A stretch of DNA of 64,000 nucleotides from Bacillus sp. SM2101 (GCF_018588585.1 NZ_JAEUFG010000006.1:53288-117287); one strand, 5' to 3'; shown: positions 12,776 to 22,693, numbered from the stretch's first letter. The notes: a model not told the origin generated them from the letters alone. Made by a program: numbers and translations.

Positions 12776-14490
12776 AATTTCACCCCCACCATCTCATGTA
12801 ATCCTTTGCCTGGGGCTACCATTGGATAAACATTCTCGTCAGAAGTAACATGAAAATCGATGAGAACTGGTCCATCAATTTCTAAAGCTTCTTGCAACAC
12901 TTTTTTTGCTTCTGCTTCCGTTGTTGCTTTTAACCCTCTAATTCCGTATGCTTCTGCAAGCTTCGCAAAATCTGGTTGATTTGGAATAAGTGAATGGGAA
13001 TAACGTTGATCATAAAATATTTGTTGCCATTGTCTAACCATTCCTAATGATTGATTGTTAATAATTACAGCTTTGACAGGTAAATTAAGCTCCTGCATAA
13101 CTGAAAGTTCCTGACAGGTCATTTGAAACCCTCCGTCACCGACAATTGAAATGACAGTTGCTTCTCTATCAGCAAGCTGGGCACCTATAGCTGCTGGTAA
13201 ACCAAAACCCATTGTACCTAGTCCTCCAGATGTGACCCACCTATTTGGATATTTAAATTTGTAGTATTGTGCAGTCCACATTTGGTGTTGCCCAACGTCA
13301 GTCGTAATAATTGCTTCACCATTTGTATTTTCATAGATTAATTCAATTACTTTTTGTGGTTTAAGTTCGTTCGTATTCTTTTGATAAACTAGCGGATATT
13401 CTAGTTTTCGGTTCGCTAGCTTCTTGCGCCATTCACTTGAAGGTCCACATTTACCATTTTGAGCAATGAGTTCTTTTAATGCTTCTTTTGCATCTCCAAC
13501 TACTGGAATTTGCGTCGGTACGTTTTTACCGATTTCAGCTGGGTCAATATCGATGTGGGCTACAACTGCATCTGGTGCAAAATGCTTCAAATTACCAGTT
13601 ACTCGATCATCGAACCTAGCACCTATGCTTATGAGTAAATCACATTCATATAGAGCCATGTTGGCTGTATATGTGCCATGCATCCCCGCCATGCCTAGGG
13701 ATAACTCATGCTCTGCTGGAAAGCCACCTAAACCTAATAGCGTGTGAATAACTGGAATGCTTTGTTGATCTGCGTATGCCTTCAATTCGTTTGAAGCATT
13801 TGCATGAAGAACTCCAGCTCCGGCAAGAATAACCGGTTTTTGCGCTTGACTGACTGCTTCAACTAACTTACGAATTTGAAGATGATTTGGCTCCCTAGTA
13901 GGCTGATACCCTGGAAGAGATATTTTTTGATCGTAATCAAAATGACCTTCAAGTATTGCCATATCTTTCGGAATATCAATTAATACCGGTCCAGGACGAC
14001 CTGTCGTTGCAATATGAAATGCCTCTTTTATCACCTTGGGTACGTCTTTAACATCTCTAATTTGATAATTGTGCTTCGTAATTGGTGTAGTGATTCCTAG
14101 AATATCTGCTTCTTGGAATGCATCTGTTCCAATCACTGAAGATGCTACCTGACCAGTAAATACAACAAGTGGTAATGAATCTATCATTGCATCAGTTAAG
14201 CCAGTTACGATATTCGTTGCTCCTGGACCAGAAGTCGCAATAACCACACCTGGCTTTCCAGAAATTCTTGCATAACCTTCAGCTGCATGTATGCCTCCTT
14301 GTTCATGTCTAGTAAGCACATGGTCTATTCCAGAATCATAAAGTGAATCGTAAATTGGGAGAACAGCACCACCAGGATAACCAAAGATCACTTCAACGTT
14401 TTCCTTCTTTAACGCTTCTATTAGCATATAAGATCCGCTCATCTTTGATTTAACGTTATTTCTTACACCTACCTTTACCTTTGCGCCCAC
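12772..14490 (-). CDS. ilvB: Acetolactate synthase large (catalytic) subunit
   Basis: This is the thiamine-diphosphate enzyme that makes acetolactate or acetohydroxybutyrate. The 572-residue product has the N-terminal TPP domain with the catalytic Glu in [19 protein letters not shown], the central FAD/structural domain and the cofactor motif [12 protein letters not shown] followed by IINN. I chose the GTG at 14490 because AAAGGAGG lies upstream at the right distance; a longer open frame from 14592 adds 34 non-homologous residues in the leader. It is the first gene of the ilv-leu operon, about 165 bases after the T-box terminator. Confidence 0.97.
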   Translation of the reverse strand: MGAKVKVGVRNNVKSKMSGSYMLIEALKKENVEVIFGYPGGAVLPIYDSLYDSGIDHVLTRHEQGGIHAAEGYARISGKPGVVIATSGPGATNIVTGLTDAMIDSLPLVVFTGQVASSVIGTDAFQEADILGITTPITKHNYQIRDVKDVPKVIKEAFHIATTGRPGPVLIDIPKDMAILEGHFDYDQKISLPGYQPTREPNHLQIRKLVEAVSQAQKPVILAGAGVLHANASNELKAYADQQSIPVIHTLLGLGGFPAEHELSLGMAGMHGTYTANMALYECDLLISIGARFDDRVTGNLKHFAPDAVVAHIDIDPAEIGKNVPTQIPVVGDAKEALKELIAQNGKCGPSSEWRKKLANRKLEYPLVYQKNTNELKPQKVIELIYENTNGEAIITTDVGQHQMWTAQYYKFKYPNRWVTSGGLGTMGFGLPAAIGAQLADREATVISIVGDGGFQMTCQELSVMQELNLPVKAVIINNQSLGMVRQWQQIFYDQRYSHSLIPNQPDFAKLAEAYGIRGLKATTEAEAKKVLQEALEIDGPVLIDFHVTSDENVYPMVAPGKGLHEMVGVKL

Positions 14491-14655
14491 GTAATTTCCT
14501 CCTTTTTGAACACTCTTTTGTAATTGCTGTTTTCGCATTAAGAAAATATATAAGACAAGTATTGTGGCATCTTCTCGTGATAATAATTGCATAGTAACTG
14601 TTCTAGATTTTTAAATTAATGACAATAGCAACAATGTATACTGAACCTTTGTAAT

Positions 14656-14960
14656 AAAAAAAGCCCCTTCACCCCCAACAAACACTCACAATAACAGTAA
14701 GTGTAAGGGGTGAAAAGACTTTACTTTCCACGGTACCACCCTTTTTCATGATCATAAGATCATCTCATGAATAGTCTAATGCTATTCCTTTTGATAACGG
14801 GTAAATTTTTAATTTCACCCGGCCAACCCTACTATGACGTTCAAGTTGACACTCAGAGGCGAGTTCACCTTTCGATAGTAGCACCGGTTTCCACCAACTC
14901 CGGCTCTCTGTAGCTTCCTAACTCGAAGATTACTTATCCTCTTCAACATTTTATCTTTTT
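14656..14960 (-). ncRNA. T-box leader, leucine-specific, controlling ilvB-leuD
   Basis: On the minus strand the leader shows the stem I distal motif AGAGAGCCGG...GGTGGAAACC, a specifier loop reading GTGAA-CTC-GCC (specifier codon CUC at 14861-14863, leucine), the conserved T-box core GGGTGGTACCGTGG (about 14730-14743) and a terminator stem ending in a T run (14656-14718). Uncharged tRNA-Leu pairing with the T-box would favour the antiterminator and read-through into the operon. The specifier position was set by alignment with the phenylalanine T-box at 58901-59160 in this window, which reads GTGAA-TTC-ACC. Confidence 0.93.
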
Positions 14961-14964
14961 TCTA

Positions 14965-14979
14965 AATTTTCAAAATACA
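14965..14979. promoter_or_regulatory. Candidate CodY-type box upstream of the ilv leader
   Basis: AATTTTCAAAATACA matches the CodY consensus AATTTTCWGAAAATT at 11 of 15 positions and lies just upstream of the T-box leader. In B. subtilis the ilv-leu promoter is a CodY target. The match is modest in such AT-rich sequence, so this is only a candidate. Confidence 0.3.
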
Positions 14980-15013
14980 AAAGATGTTACAATTCTAAGT
15001 CGATGTATATATA

Positions 15014-15919
15014 CTAGCCCGCCGTTACTTCTTGGTTTGATTGATAAACCTTTACTCCATCAGAAACGACTTTTTTCCTAAACTCCTCAAGCAGTTTTTT
15101 AGTATGTTTTCCTGGTTTTCCATCACCAATTTCCCTGCCATCAACTTTGACTACAGCAATGACCTCTGCTGCTGTTCCTGTGAGAAACACTTCATCACAT
15201 GTGTATACATCATGACGAGTAAATGGCTCTTCCTTGAGCTCGTAACCTAATTCAGAAGCAATTTCTAAAATTGCATTTCTCGTAATCCCTTCAAGGGCTC
15301 CAACATAACCTGGAGGAGTATAGAGGGTGCTATCTTTGACAATAAAAATATTGTCCGCTGACCCTTCTGAAACATATCCTTGATCATTTAACATTAAAGC
15401 TTCACTTACATTTGCCAAATGCGCTTCAATTTTCACTAGAATATTGTTTAAATAATTTAACGATTTAACTTTAGGGCTTAAAACATCAGGTCTATTTCGT
15501 CTAGTTGCAACAGTAATAATCTCTATGCCAGTTTCATACAGCTTTTTCGGAAAAAGTGCAAGAGGCTCCACGATAATAACAACTTGAGGTTTACTGCATT
15601 TAAACGGATCTAGACCCAAATCACCAGCACCCCTAGAAACCACAAGACGAATATAAGCATCTTCAAACTTATTTTTTTGGATTGCTTGAACAACTAGATC
15701 TGTCAATTCCTCTTCTGTATAAGGAATAGTTAGCATAATTGATTTAGCTGAGCGATATAAACGATCCATATGTTCTTTCATCCGATAAACGTTTCCGCTA
15801 TACACTCGAATACCTTCGAATACACCATCTCCGTATAAAAAGCCATGATCATAAACTGAAATTTTTGCATCTTCTTTTTTTACAAAAGTATCACCTAAAA
15901 AAATCCACTGATCACCCAT
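15014..15919 (-). CDS. ilvE: Branched-chain amino acid aminotransferase
   Basis: A class IV PLP aminotransferase that makes the last step to valine, leucine and isoleucine. The 301-residue product has YGDGVFEGIRVYSGNVYRMKEH near the N-terminus, the PLP lysine in SPKVKSLNYLNN (about residue 158) and a C-terminal TGTAAEV phosphate-binding turn. It resembles the about 300-residue archaeal/cyanobacterial-type IlvE more than the about 360-residue B. subtilis YbgE/YwaA (length judgement). The ATG at 15919 follows GGAAGGAGGATATAAG. It sits upstream of the T-box leader, so it is probably expressed separately from ilvB. Confidence 0.93.
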   Translation of the reverse strand: MGDQWIFLGDTFVKKEDAKISVYDHGFLYGDGVFEGIRVYSGNVYRMKEHMDRLYRSAKSIMLTIPYTEEELTDLVVQAIQKNKFEDAYIRLVVSRGAGDLGLDPFKCSKPQVVIIVEPLALFPKKLYETGIEIITVATRRNRPDVLSPKVKSLNYLNNILVKIEAHLANVSEALMLNDQGYVSEGSADNIFIVKDSTLYTPPGYVGALEGITRNAILEIASELGYELKEEPFTRHDVYTCDEVFLTGTAAEVIAVVKVDGREIGDGKPGKHTKKLLEEFRKKVVSDGVKVYQSNQEVTAG

Positions 15920-16505
15920 CTTATATCCTCCTTCCCTTTATTATATAGACGCTTTAAATCGATAAATACATAGATATAAAAAAATATCCTAAAATGTACC
16001 TTTTTGAATGAACCAACACTAGGTATTTATACCGACAAAAAACTAAGGAATTTTAACGTAAAATCATGTAAAAATATAGATTTTAAAAACTAATAAATAT
16101 TGTGACAATTTTTTATTTGAGGACTATCTTACGCTCATTTGTTTAAAGAGTCAATAGTCTTTTGGAGAATTATTTGAAAATTTGTATTTATCACTCAATT
16201 TGAATACGCTTACATCACTGTTATTATGAGGTTTTTAAATTTGTAAAACTTTTTAAAAAATAGGTTCAAAAAGTTAGAAAGAGAAACTGAAAATGTGAAG
16301 CCTTCAATCCAACCTCATTTATTCAATATAAAATTTATGCAATTAAAGTAATTTCCAATACATAACTTTTATTCATGATCTTCCCTCAAATCAGTTTACA
16401 TATTTAAGCAGTATTAATTATTTCTTATCCATATTACATATTTCTATAACTACTGCAGAGAATATTTCTATATAATTTAAATTTTACACATTTGGAGGAG
16501 AACTA
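15920..16505. other. 586-bp AT-rich divergent intergenic region
   Basis: This is the gap between ilvE (minus) and hsp20 (plus). It is strongly AT-rich with many A and T tracts, and must hold both promoters, but I see no convincing sigma-A, CIRCE or other operator pattern, no ORF with a ribosome site and no member of the repeat families. Confidence 0.5.
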
Positions 16506-16955
16506 ATGACATTAATACCTCACGACCCGTTCAGACATTTATCAAACATGAGAAGGGACATGGACAGGCTATTTACTAACTTCTCAAACTTCCCTTTCGA
16601 CTATACCAATGAGCAAAACTACTTAGGAATGATTAGAGTTGATGTTTATGAGACAAATAATGAGGTTGTGGCTACGTGTGACATTCCTGGATTAGAAAAA
16701 AAAGAGGATGTAAATATTGAAATTGACAACAATGTTTTAAATATTAGTGGCTCTATAAATGGGACTAACGATGTAAAAGATGAGAATTTATACAGAAGAG
16801 AAAGACATACAGGTAGCTTTCATAGAGCAGTAACTCTACCAACAACTGTAAATGTTGAGGGAGTGATAGCAACATACAAAAATGGTGTTCTAGAGGTTAC
16901 TATGCCAAAAAAAAACCAAGGCACCAAGAAGAAAATTAATGTTGATTTTCATTAA
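16506..16955 (+). CDS. Small heat-shock protein, Hsp20 / alpha-crystallin family
   Basis: A 149-residue ATP-independent holdase that binds unfolding proteins. Residues about 40-145 form the alpha-crystallin domain (RVDVYETNNEVVATCDIPGL, RRERHTGSFHRAVTLP and the signature NGVLEVTMPK near 130). The N-terminal arm has the PFRHLSNMRRDMDRLF pattern of bacterial Hsp20. The ATG at 16506 follows GGAGGAG. It stands alone on the plus strand, with no visible CIRCE element. In Bacillus such proteins can be general or sporulation-associated; the sequence does not decide. Confidence 0.92.
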   Translation: MTLIPHDPFRHLSNMRRDMDRLFTNFSNFPFDYTNEQNYLGMIRVDVYETNNEVVATCDIPGLEKKEDVNIEIDNNVLNISGSINGTNDVKDENLYRRERHTGSFHRAVTLPTTVNVEGVIATYKNGVLEVTMPKKNQGTKKKINVDFH

Positions 16956-17141
16956 TCAACAGAGGAGCTTTTCATATTTGGTTTTACTGGAGTAACATCA
17001 TTTAGTTGATATACTATTATTTACTTTCGTATACATTAAAAAAAGAACAATATTTTTCTAGCTATATAAAATATCAACTTTTTCAAAATATCCACATAAC
17101 TACTTCAAAAAATATCTGTTTCCTTATATCAATAGCAGTAT

Positions 17142-17189
17142 AAAAAAATGGATAATCATACAGTATTCACACTGTATGATTATCCATTA
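17142..17189 (-). terminator. Terminator of tRNA-Arg
   Basis: A 16-bp perfect stem (TGGATAATCATACAGT at 17149-17164, inverted at 17171-17186) ends in seven T on the minus strand, 40 bases beyond the tRNA. Confidence 0.88.
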
Positions 17190-17226
17190 TCTGTTAAAAC
17201 CCATCATGGGTTACATTGCTATGTAA

Positions 17227-17303
<77 letters not shown>

Positions 17304-17516
17304 AAAATAAGTTGATTAATTGTTAACGACAAAATTTATTATATAAATATTAGTATAGTTTGTCAATCATTTTTAAGGAGTAAATAAAAAAAATTTCCTC
17401 ACTCAAATTTGCTATTATGTATAATCCCCATTATTCTACTTAGAGAGTACCTTACCATTTTTATATTATAGTAAGGTGACTCTCAAGACTAAGCATATAT
17501 AGAACTATGCATTTTA

Positions 17517-18029
17517 TTATTCAAGGATAAATTCGCTTGATAAAGACGGTATAATCTTCCCCTCAATACTATAGTAATTGACATGGATATGTCTATTTTG
17601 TATATGTAGTATAACATATGTTTTATCTTTGCGCATTCTCGGGAGTCGGAGGCTCCCCGGGTTAATAAATAAAATTCCATCAGCCATTTCTGTTCCTGCT
17701 ATGTGTGAATGCCCAAAGCAAACAACCTTCGCATCAACTTCCTTAGCACGATATAAAAGATTCATTAAAGTCATTTTTACATTATATAGATGACCATGTG
17801 TAACAAATAAATGTTGCTGTCCACATTTTTCGACTAAATGATCAGGGTATGCTGAGTCTAAATCACAATTTCCTCTAACAGAGTTAAATCCTTGCATTGC
17901 CTCAGCATGAGCTGGGAGCTCTGAATCTCCACAATGAATCATCATTTGAACATCATCTTCGTGTCTACGAGCAACTTGTGTAAGCTCTTCTGATAAGCCA
18001 TGGCTATCACTTACGACTAAAATTTTCAT
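17517..18029 (-). CDS. YfcE/MJ0936-family metallophosphodiesterase (YsnB)
   Basis: A small calcineurin-like phosphoesterase of 170 residues. Metal ligands are visible in SDSHG (residues 7-11), HCGDSE, RGNCD, THGH and FGHSHIAG. The in vivo substrate of this family is not settled; members hydrolyse phosphodiesters in vitro. I chose the ATG at 18029 (MKILVVSDSHG), behind TGAGGACAAG; an ORF from 18050 adds seven residues inside the previous gene. It follows the XTPase gene and rph, the same order as B. subtilis. Confidence 0.93.
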   Translation of the reverse strand: MKILVVSDSHGLSEELTQVARRHEDDVQMMIHCGDSELPAHAEAMQGFNSVRGNCDLDSAYPDHLVEKCGQQHLFVTHGHLYNVKMTLMNLLYRAKEVDAKVVCFGHSHIAGTEMADGILFINPGSLRLPRMRKDKTYVILHIQNRHIHVNYYSIEGKIIPSLSSEFILE

Positions 18030-18030
18030 G

Positions 18031-18639
18031 TTACTTGTCCTCATCAGCAAATATCTCAGACCATAAATGTGAAAGCTTTTTTAATGCAATGGCTCGATGA
18101 CTCATTTCATTTTTTTCTTGTTTCGATAATTGAGCCATTGTCTTTTCTTTCTCTTCTACATAAAAAATAGGATCATAGCCAAAACCGTTTTGTCCAACAG
18201 GGGTGTCCGTAATTCTACCTTCACATGTGCCTTCAACTACATGGGTTTCTCCTTTAGGAAAAGCAATAGCTAAGGCACAATGAAAACGTCCAGTCCTTTT
18301 ATGAGTTGGTACACCTTCTAGCTCCTGCAATACTTTTTCCAGATTGGCTTGATCATCTTTATGTTCTCCAGCATAGCGGGCAGAATAAACCCCAGGGCGA
18401 CCGTCAAGGGCATCTACTGCTAATCCTGAATCATCTGCAATGACAATAGTATGAAACCGATTTGCTACAGCTTCAGCTTTTATGATTGCATTTTCAGCAA
18501 AAGTCTGTCCTGTTTCCTCAATATCTATCGGCTCGTTAATATCGAACAAAGACTGTACTTCAATTCCTTTAGGCTCTAGCATGGACTTAAATTCATTTAC
18601 TTTGCCCATATTTTTTGTTGCAATTAATACTTGGTTCAC
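18031..18639 (-). CDS. XTP/dITP diphosphatase (Ham1/RdgB family)
   Basis: A house-cleaning enzyme that hydrolyses XTP, dITP and ITP to monophosphates. The 202-residue product has ATKNMGKVNEF at the N-terminus, the catalytic block IADDSGLAVDALDGRPGVYSARYAG and GFGYDPIF toward the C-terminus. I chose the GTG at 18639, one base after the rph stop; it gives the family N-terminus (VNQVLIATKN). A longer frame from 18690 lies inside rph. The ribosome site is weak, so translation is probably coupled to rph. Confidence 0.94.
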   Translation of the reverse strand: MNQVLIATKNMGKVNEFKSMLEPKGIEVQSLFDINEPIDIEETGQTFAENAIIKAEAVANRFHTIVIADDSGLAVDALDGRPGVYSARYAGEHKDDQANLEKVLQELEGVPTHKRTGRFHCALAIAFPKGETHVVEGTCEGRITDTPVGQNGFGYDPIFYVEEKEKTMAQLSKQEKNEMSHRAIALKKLSHLWSEIFADEDK

Positions 18640-18640
18640 T

Positions 18641-19402
18641 CTAGTTCCCACTTTCATCAGTAGCTGATTTAATATGTTGGACGAATTCACCTAATGCTTC
18701 GCGCTGCTTTTGAATGATCTCATGAATCCCTTCTTCAGCTAAAGATAATAAATTGTTTAGCTCATCTCTTGAAAAAGTTGCTTCTTCTCCAGTTCCTTGT
18801 AACTCAACAAATTGGCCTGACCCTGTCATAACAACATTCATATCTACTTGTGCTGATGAATCCTCGATATAGTTCAAATCTAAAATAGGCCCTAGCTTCG
18901 CATCTATCCCAACAGAGGTAGCTGCTAAAAAGTCTTGTATTGGTGATTTTGTTAATTTTTTCTCAGACATTAGTTTCCCAACTGCTAACACAACAGCAAC
19001 AAAAGCACCTGTAATGGACGCAGTTCTCGTACCACCGTCTGCTTGAATGACATCACAATCAATCCAGATTGTTCTTTCACCAATTTTTTCTAAATCAACA
19101 ACTGAGCGCAATGCTCTTCCAATCAAGCGTTGTATCTCCATCGTTCTTCCCGATACTTTCCCTTTACTAGATTCCCGGATGTTTCTTGAATCAGTCGCTC
19201 GAGGTAACATTGAGTATTCTGCTGTAATCCACCCTTTACCTTCACCTCTCATAAACGGTGGAACTCGATCTTCAATACTCGCAGTACAAATAACTTTCGT
19301 ATCACCAACAGAGATTAGTACTGAACCTTCAGGATGCTTTAAATAATTTGACTCAATATGTATTCTTCTTAATTGATCTTCGTTCCGTCCATCAACTCTC
19401 AT
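18641..19402 (-). CDS. rph: Ribonuclease PH
   Basis: A phosphorolytic 3'-5' exoribonuclease that trims tRNA 3' ends. The 253-residue product starts [14 protein letters not shown] and contains the phosphate-binding [21 protein letters not shown] and the family block [16 protein letters not shown]. The ATG at 19402 follows GATGAGGAGGAATTATAA. It heads a three-gene set with the XTPase and YsnB. Its leader is unusual: a large hairpin-rich repeat array (19496-20020) separates it from gerM. Confidence 0.97.
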   Translation of the reverse strand: MRVDGRNEDQLRRIHIESNYLKHPEGSVLISVGDTKVICTASIEDRVPPFMRGEGKGWITAEYSMLPRATDSRNIRESSKGKVSGRTMEIQRLIGRALRSVVDLEKIGERTIWIDCDVIQADGGTRTASITGAFVAVVLAVGKLMSEKKLTKSPIQDFLAATSVGIDAKLGPILDLNYIEDSSAQVDMNVVMTGSGQFVELQGTGEEATFSRDELNNLLSLAEEGIHEIIQKQREALGEFVQHIKSATDESGN

Positions 19403-19495
19403 TTATAATTCCTCCTCATCAAACATAAAAAACATAAACACCCCATTCCACATATAACAATCCCACTCACTTTGGGGAATGGCGAAGTGTTTTTA

Positions 19496-20020
19496 ATTGC
19501 GAAATGCGCAAGCACCCTGGTTATTCCCGACAAGCGCTGGAGTCATCGAGGGAATGGGTGCTGAAGCTAGACAATTGCGAAATGCGCAAGGTGACTGCTT
19601 ATCGGCGACAAGCATAAGTTAAGCTGGCTGGAAGGTTGCTTTTTAACCTTCTTGACAGTTTAGCTTATGACCTCGAGCCGATGGCGCCTGGAGCTAGACA
19701 ATTGCGAAATGCGCAAGCACCCTGGTTATTCCCGACAAGCGCTGGAGTCATCGAGGGAATGGGTGCTGAAGCTAGACAATTGCGAAATGCGCAAGGCGAC
19801 TGCTTATCGGCGACAAGCATAAGTTAAGCTGGCGGGAAGGTTGCTTTCTAACCTTCTTGACAATTTAGCTTATGACCTCGAGCCGATGGCGCCTGGAGCT
19901 AGACAATTGCGAAATGCGCAAGCACCTTGGTTATTCCCGACAAGCGCTGGAGTCATCGCATGCGAAGGCGTTCTTTGCCTTCAGATGCGATGACGAAGCG
20001 TCCTCAAGGGAATTAGACAA
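19496..20020. repeat. Tandem array of a 205-bp GC-rich structured repeat (2.5 copies)
   Basis: The tag ATTGCGAAATGCGCAAG occurs at 19496, 19574, 19701, 19779 and 19906, alternating 78- and 127-bp units (A-B-A-B-A), so the composite period is 205 bp. The two full copies (19496-19700 and 19701-19905) differ at only about four positions. Unit A folds with GCACCC/GGGTGC and TTCCC/GGGAA. Unit B is a long hairpin with ATCGGC/GCCGAT, CATAAG/CTTATG and GAAGGTT/AACCTTC. The last A unit carries an extra inserted hairpin (GAAGGC/GCCTTC). It is far richer in GC than its surroundings and has no credible coding frame. Similar sequences occur between genes of many Bacillaceae (from memory, not searched). 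Confidence 0.9.
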
Positions 20021-20023
20021 TAA

Positions 20024-20054
20024 GAAGAGGTAGCTCAAATACGCCTACCTCTTG
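20024..20054 (-). terminator. Probable terminator of gerM
   Basis: The arm AGAGGTAG (plus strand, 20025-20032) pairs with CTACCTCT about 14 bases on. On the minus strand it follows the gerM stop by about 40 bases and is trailed by a short T-rich tract (CTTCTTATT). Confidence 0.6.
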
Positions 20055-20089
20055 TACTCATCTTTATATAGTATATCAAAAAAAGATTT

Positions 20090-21187
20090 TTAAAAACTAT
20101 CCATGTTCACATTTTTTGGCCTTGATACTGGTTCAGCTAATAATTCACCTTGTTCATTCACAAGCTCTGCTTTCCCATTTACTTGAATAGCTACCTGTTC
20201 TATACCTTCCTGTTCTGTTAGTGTTAGGACTAAAGTATCTAATACATTTGTATTAATAATCGGATCTTCTGAAAAGCTTCCTAGAATATATTCATTAAAA
20301 TTTAAAATAACTTGCCCGTCTTGGATGATCGGTTCGCTCAATAATTCAACTTCATTATTGATTGCCCCTAATAATTTTGATGTGTAACTAGGTCCTTCAA
20401 CTAATTCATTAATGACAGCAACGATGCTATTTTCTTCAGTGTTCTCTACTCTTCTAGTAACAGGAACATAGTAGGTTGAATCAGCATTTTCCGCTAAAAA
20501 ATAGACTGTAACAGGGTATGAATTTGTAATATCCGCAACTTCATTTTCATCAAAATTAATACCGTGCTCTCTGCTAACCCCTTCCCCAATCGGTGTTCCG
20601 TTCACAGGCATTACAGGTTGATCGTAACCATTTATCCTTATCTGTACTTTATTAATTGTGTCAAACTGAGTTAATGTCCATGTGATTGCTTGTAATATTT
20701 TTAGTTCATCTTCTTTATTGTACTCTTGAAATTCCTTTGAAAAATCAGCAATTACTATTCCATCTTCTACTATGTTCACCTCAACTGATGTACCTGCAGG
20801 TAATACAGCTCTAAATCCATTAGGAAGCATATCCTCTACTGGCCCATCTTGTACCAAGTATTCTAAAACTTGCTTTGCTGGACCTTCTACTATCGGTAAC
20901 TCTACTGTTTGTGGAACGACCATTCCATATTGATCGAGCAGAAATAATTCACGTTGAACAGTGTCTACCACTACATCTTCCTGTAAATCAACACTTACAC
21001 CTTCTTCTTGTTCTGAATCCATTATACTTTCTCCGTCAGTAAATTCCCCTTCCTCCAAATAAGTTGTTTCTTGAGGTGGATCAATCTCAAGGCCTGTATC
21101 TTCTCCACCAAAAAGACCACATCCAGCTAATAACACTGATAATGTTAATATAGCAGTGGTCATTTTGAGTATTTTCCATGTTTTCAT
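20090..21187 (-). CDS. gerM: GerM, spore germination/sporulation lipoprotein
   Basis: GerM is a lipoprotein needed in B. subtilis for forespore engulfment and germination, acting between the two forespore membranes. The 365-residue product has a lipoprotein signal (residues 1-23, lipobox LLAGC), an acidic linker and two GerMN domains (about 75-200 and 220-345), each with the ...EYLVQGP / ...NELVEGP type turn and a VNGKAEL-type C-terminal strand. The ATG at 21187 follows AGGGGGAAG. It lies just downstream of racE but behind that gene's terminator. Confidence 0.95.
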   Translation of the reverse strand: MKTWKILKMTTAILTLSVLLAGCGLFGGEDTGLEIDPPQETTYLEEGEFTDGESIMDSEQEEGVSVDLQEDVVVDTVQRELFLLDQYGMVVPQTVELPIVEGPAKQVLEYLVQDGPVEDMLPNGFRAVLPAGTSVEVNIVEDGIVIADFSKEFQEYNKEDELKILQAITWTLTQFDTINKVQIRINGYDQPVMPVNGTPIGEGVSREHGINFDENEVADITNSYPVTVYFLAENADSTYYVPVTRRVENTEENSIVAVINELVEGPSYTSKLLGAINNEVELLSEPIIQDGQVILNFNEYILGSFSEDPIINTNVLDTLVLTLTEQEGIEQVAIQVNGKAELVNEQGELLAEPVSRPKNVNMDSF

Positions 21188-21257
21188 TTATCTTCCCCCT
21201 TACATCAGTTTGTACTACTATGTATACGAGCTGTTTTTATTTTTAGACCGATAAAAA

Positions 21258-21286
21258 AGAAAAAACCCTCTAGCTTGGCTAGAGGA
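21258..21286 (-). terminator. Rho-independent terminator of racE
   Basis: Eight-base stem CCTCTAGC/GCTAGAGG (21267-21274 and 21278-21285) followed on the minus strand by six T and a further T-rich tract. Confidence 0.92.
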
Positions 21287-21314
21287 TGTAAAATAAAGCT
21301 TCTTATTTAATTTT

Positions 21315-22109
21315 TTATAAACTAATAGTTTCTATATTTTCAATAGGGTGCCCAAATAAATTCGAAGCAATTTGTTGGAAAATCTCCTGTGCACCTGTTG
21401 TAAGGAATAGATGATTATTATTACCATCTTCATCATTTAATAATCCGCTATGATATAGAATCGTGCTGACTTCCCGAGCAGTCTCATCTCCCGAACAAAT
21501 AATATTCACCCTTTCTCCCATAAATTCACTAATTAAATGACTTAGAAGTGGGTAGTGAGTACAACCTAAAATAAGTGTATCAATTCTTTTATTTTTTAAT
21601 TCTACTAAAGTTTCAGCAACCACTCTTTTCGCTTGTTCCCCTTCATAGTCACCACTCTCAACGAGTGGAACAAATCTAGGACACGCAAGTGATTCTACAT
21701 AAACATTGTGGTTAATAGACTCTAATGCTTGTTTATAAGCGCCACTATCGATGGTACCTACAGTACCGATTACACCTATATGATTATTGCTTGTTATTTT
21801 TAGTGCAGTCCTAGCTCCTGGATGAATTACACCAACAACAGGTATATTGAGCTCATTCTTTATTTCTTCTAATACTGCAGCTGTAGCAGTATTACAAGCA
21901 ATAACTAGCATTTTAATATCATATGTTAGCAAGTAATTTGTCATTTCCCATGTATATTCCCGGACTTCTTCACTCGGCCTCGGCCCATAAGGACATCTAG
22001 CGGTATCTCCTAAATAAATGATTCTTTCTTTAGGTAACTGACGATTGATTTCTTTCGCAACCGTTAGTCCTCCTACTCCTGAATCGATAACTCCAATCGG
22101 TCTTAACAA
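21315..22109 (-). CDS. racE: Glutamate racemase
   Basis: The enzyme makes D-glutamate for peptidoglycan. The 264-residue product has [10 protein letters not shown] at the N-terminus and the two catalytic cysteines in [10 protein letters not shown] and LGCTHYPLL, with GDTARCPYG between. The start is a TTG at 22109 behind GAGGCGA. Its place between gerM and gerE matches B. subtilis racE. In B. subtilis ysmB (MarR family) follows upstream; here a small membrane protein occupies that place. Confidence 0.96.
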   Translation of the reverse strand: MLRPIGVIDSGVGGLTVAKEINRQLPKERIIYLGDTARCPYGPRPSEEVREYTWEMTNYLLTYDIKMLVIACNTATAAVLEEIKNELNIPVVGVIHPGARTALKITSNNHIGVIGTVGTIDSGAYKQALESINHNVYVESLACPRFVPLVESGDYEGEQAKRVVAETLVELKNKRIDTLILGCTHYPLLSHLISEFMGERVNIICSGDETAREVSTILYHSGLLNDEDGNNNHLFLTTGAQEIFQQIASNLFGHPIENIETISL

Positions 22110-22327
22110 AAAATCGCCTCATTCTTATCTCGTTTCTCGATGTATATTTATAGTGTCACCTTATTTTCTATCTTTTTGAATTGAAATGCAAGTATTTCAC
22201 AAGGTGAAGCATAGCTACTAAATTGTATAAAAGTAATTTACCTTAGACAATCATATTACTTAAATATTCTTTGCCGATAAAATCGAGCACAGTCATAACT
22301 TTTTATGAAACTAGTTATATGCACGTA

Positions 22328-22561
22328 TTACAAAGTATGTTTCTTAAACCATTTCCAAACGTATATAGACATCAAGAAACTTAATACAAAGCAAATAACC
22401 CAAACAATTAACAATTCAGTAAAATCAATCTGAAACGTAAAAGAGTTCATAAAATACTTAATTATATAATAATCTACAACGAGTGGAATAGATATAACCA
22501 CAGTGTACAATAGAACAAATTGTACTCTGCTTAAGTTCTTCAACTCCCTAAAATTGTCCAT
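22328..22561 (-). CDS. Small two-helix membrane protein, unknown function
   Basis: A 77-residue protein that I do not recognise. It has a short charged N-terminus, two hydrophobic segments (about 15-37 and 47-68) and ends WKWFKKHTL, so both ends probably face the cytoplasm. A strong GGAGG site lies 7 bases before the ATG at 22561, which argues that it is real. It sits between racE and gerE, where B. subtilis carries ysmB. Confidence 0.65.
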   Translation of the reverse strand: MDNFRELKNLSRVQFVLLYTVVISIPLVVDYYIIKYFMNSFTFQIDFTELLIVWVICFVLSFLMSIYVWKWFKKHTL

Positions 22562-22693
22562 TTAATAACCTCCAGAATCAAACCTTAAAGTTACATCTTA
22601 GATTGTGCAATCCACTACTTAAATTTTTTCACATAAATATTATATGTCGATCACGTTTGCTGACAGAACTTACTTAAAATTAAGACATATAAA

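Noticed and set aside
14491..14592. 34-residue N-terminal extension of IlvB
   Set aside because: It is leader sequence after the T-box. The GTG at 14490 has an ideal ribosome site and gives the family length.
15920..16505. CIRCE or other heat-shock operator upstream of hsp20
   Set aside because: I searched by eye for TTAGCACTC-type inverted repeats and found none.
19636..19827. 63-codon ORF on the plus strand
   Set aside because: It lies wholly inside the repeat array, has no ribosome site and arises from the repeat sequence.
19496..20020. CRISPR-like regular repeats
   Set aside because: The spacing alternates 78/127 bp, the intervening sequence is itself repeated, and there are no unique spacers or cas genes. 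It is a structured tandem repeat.
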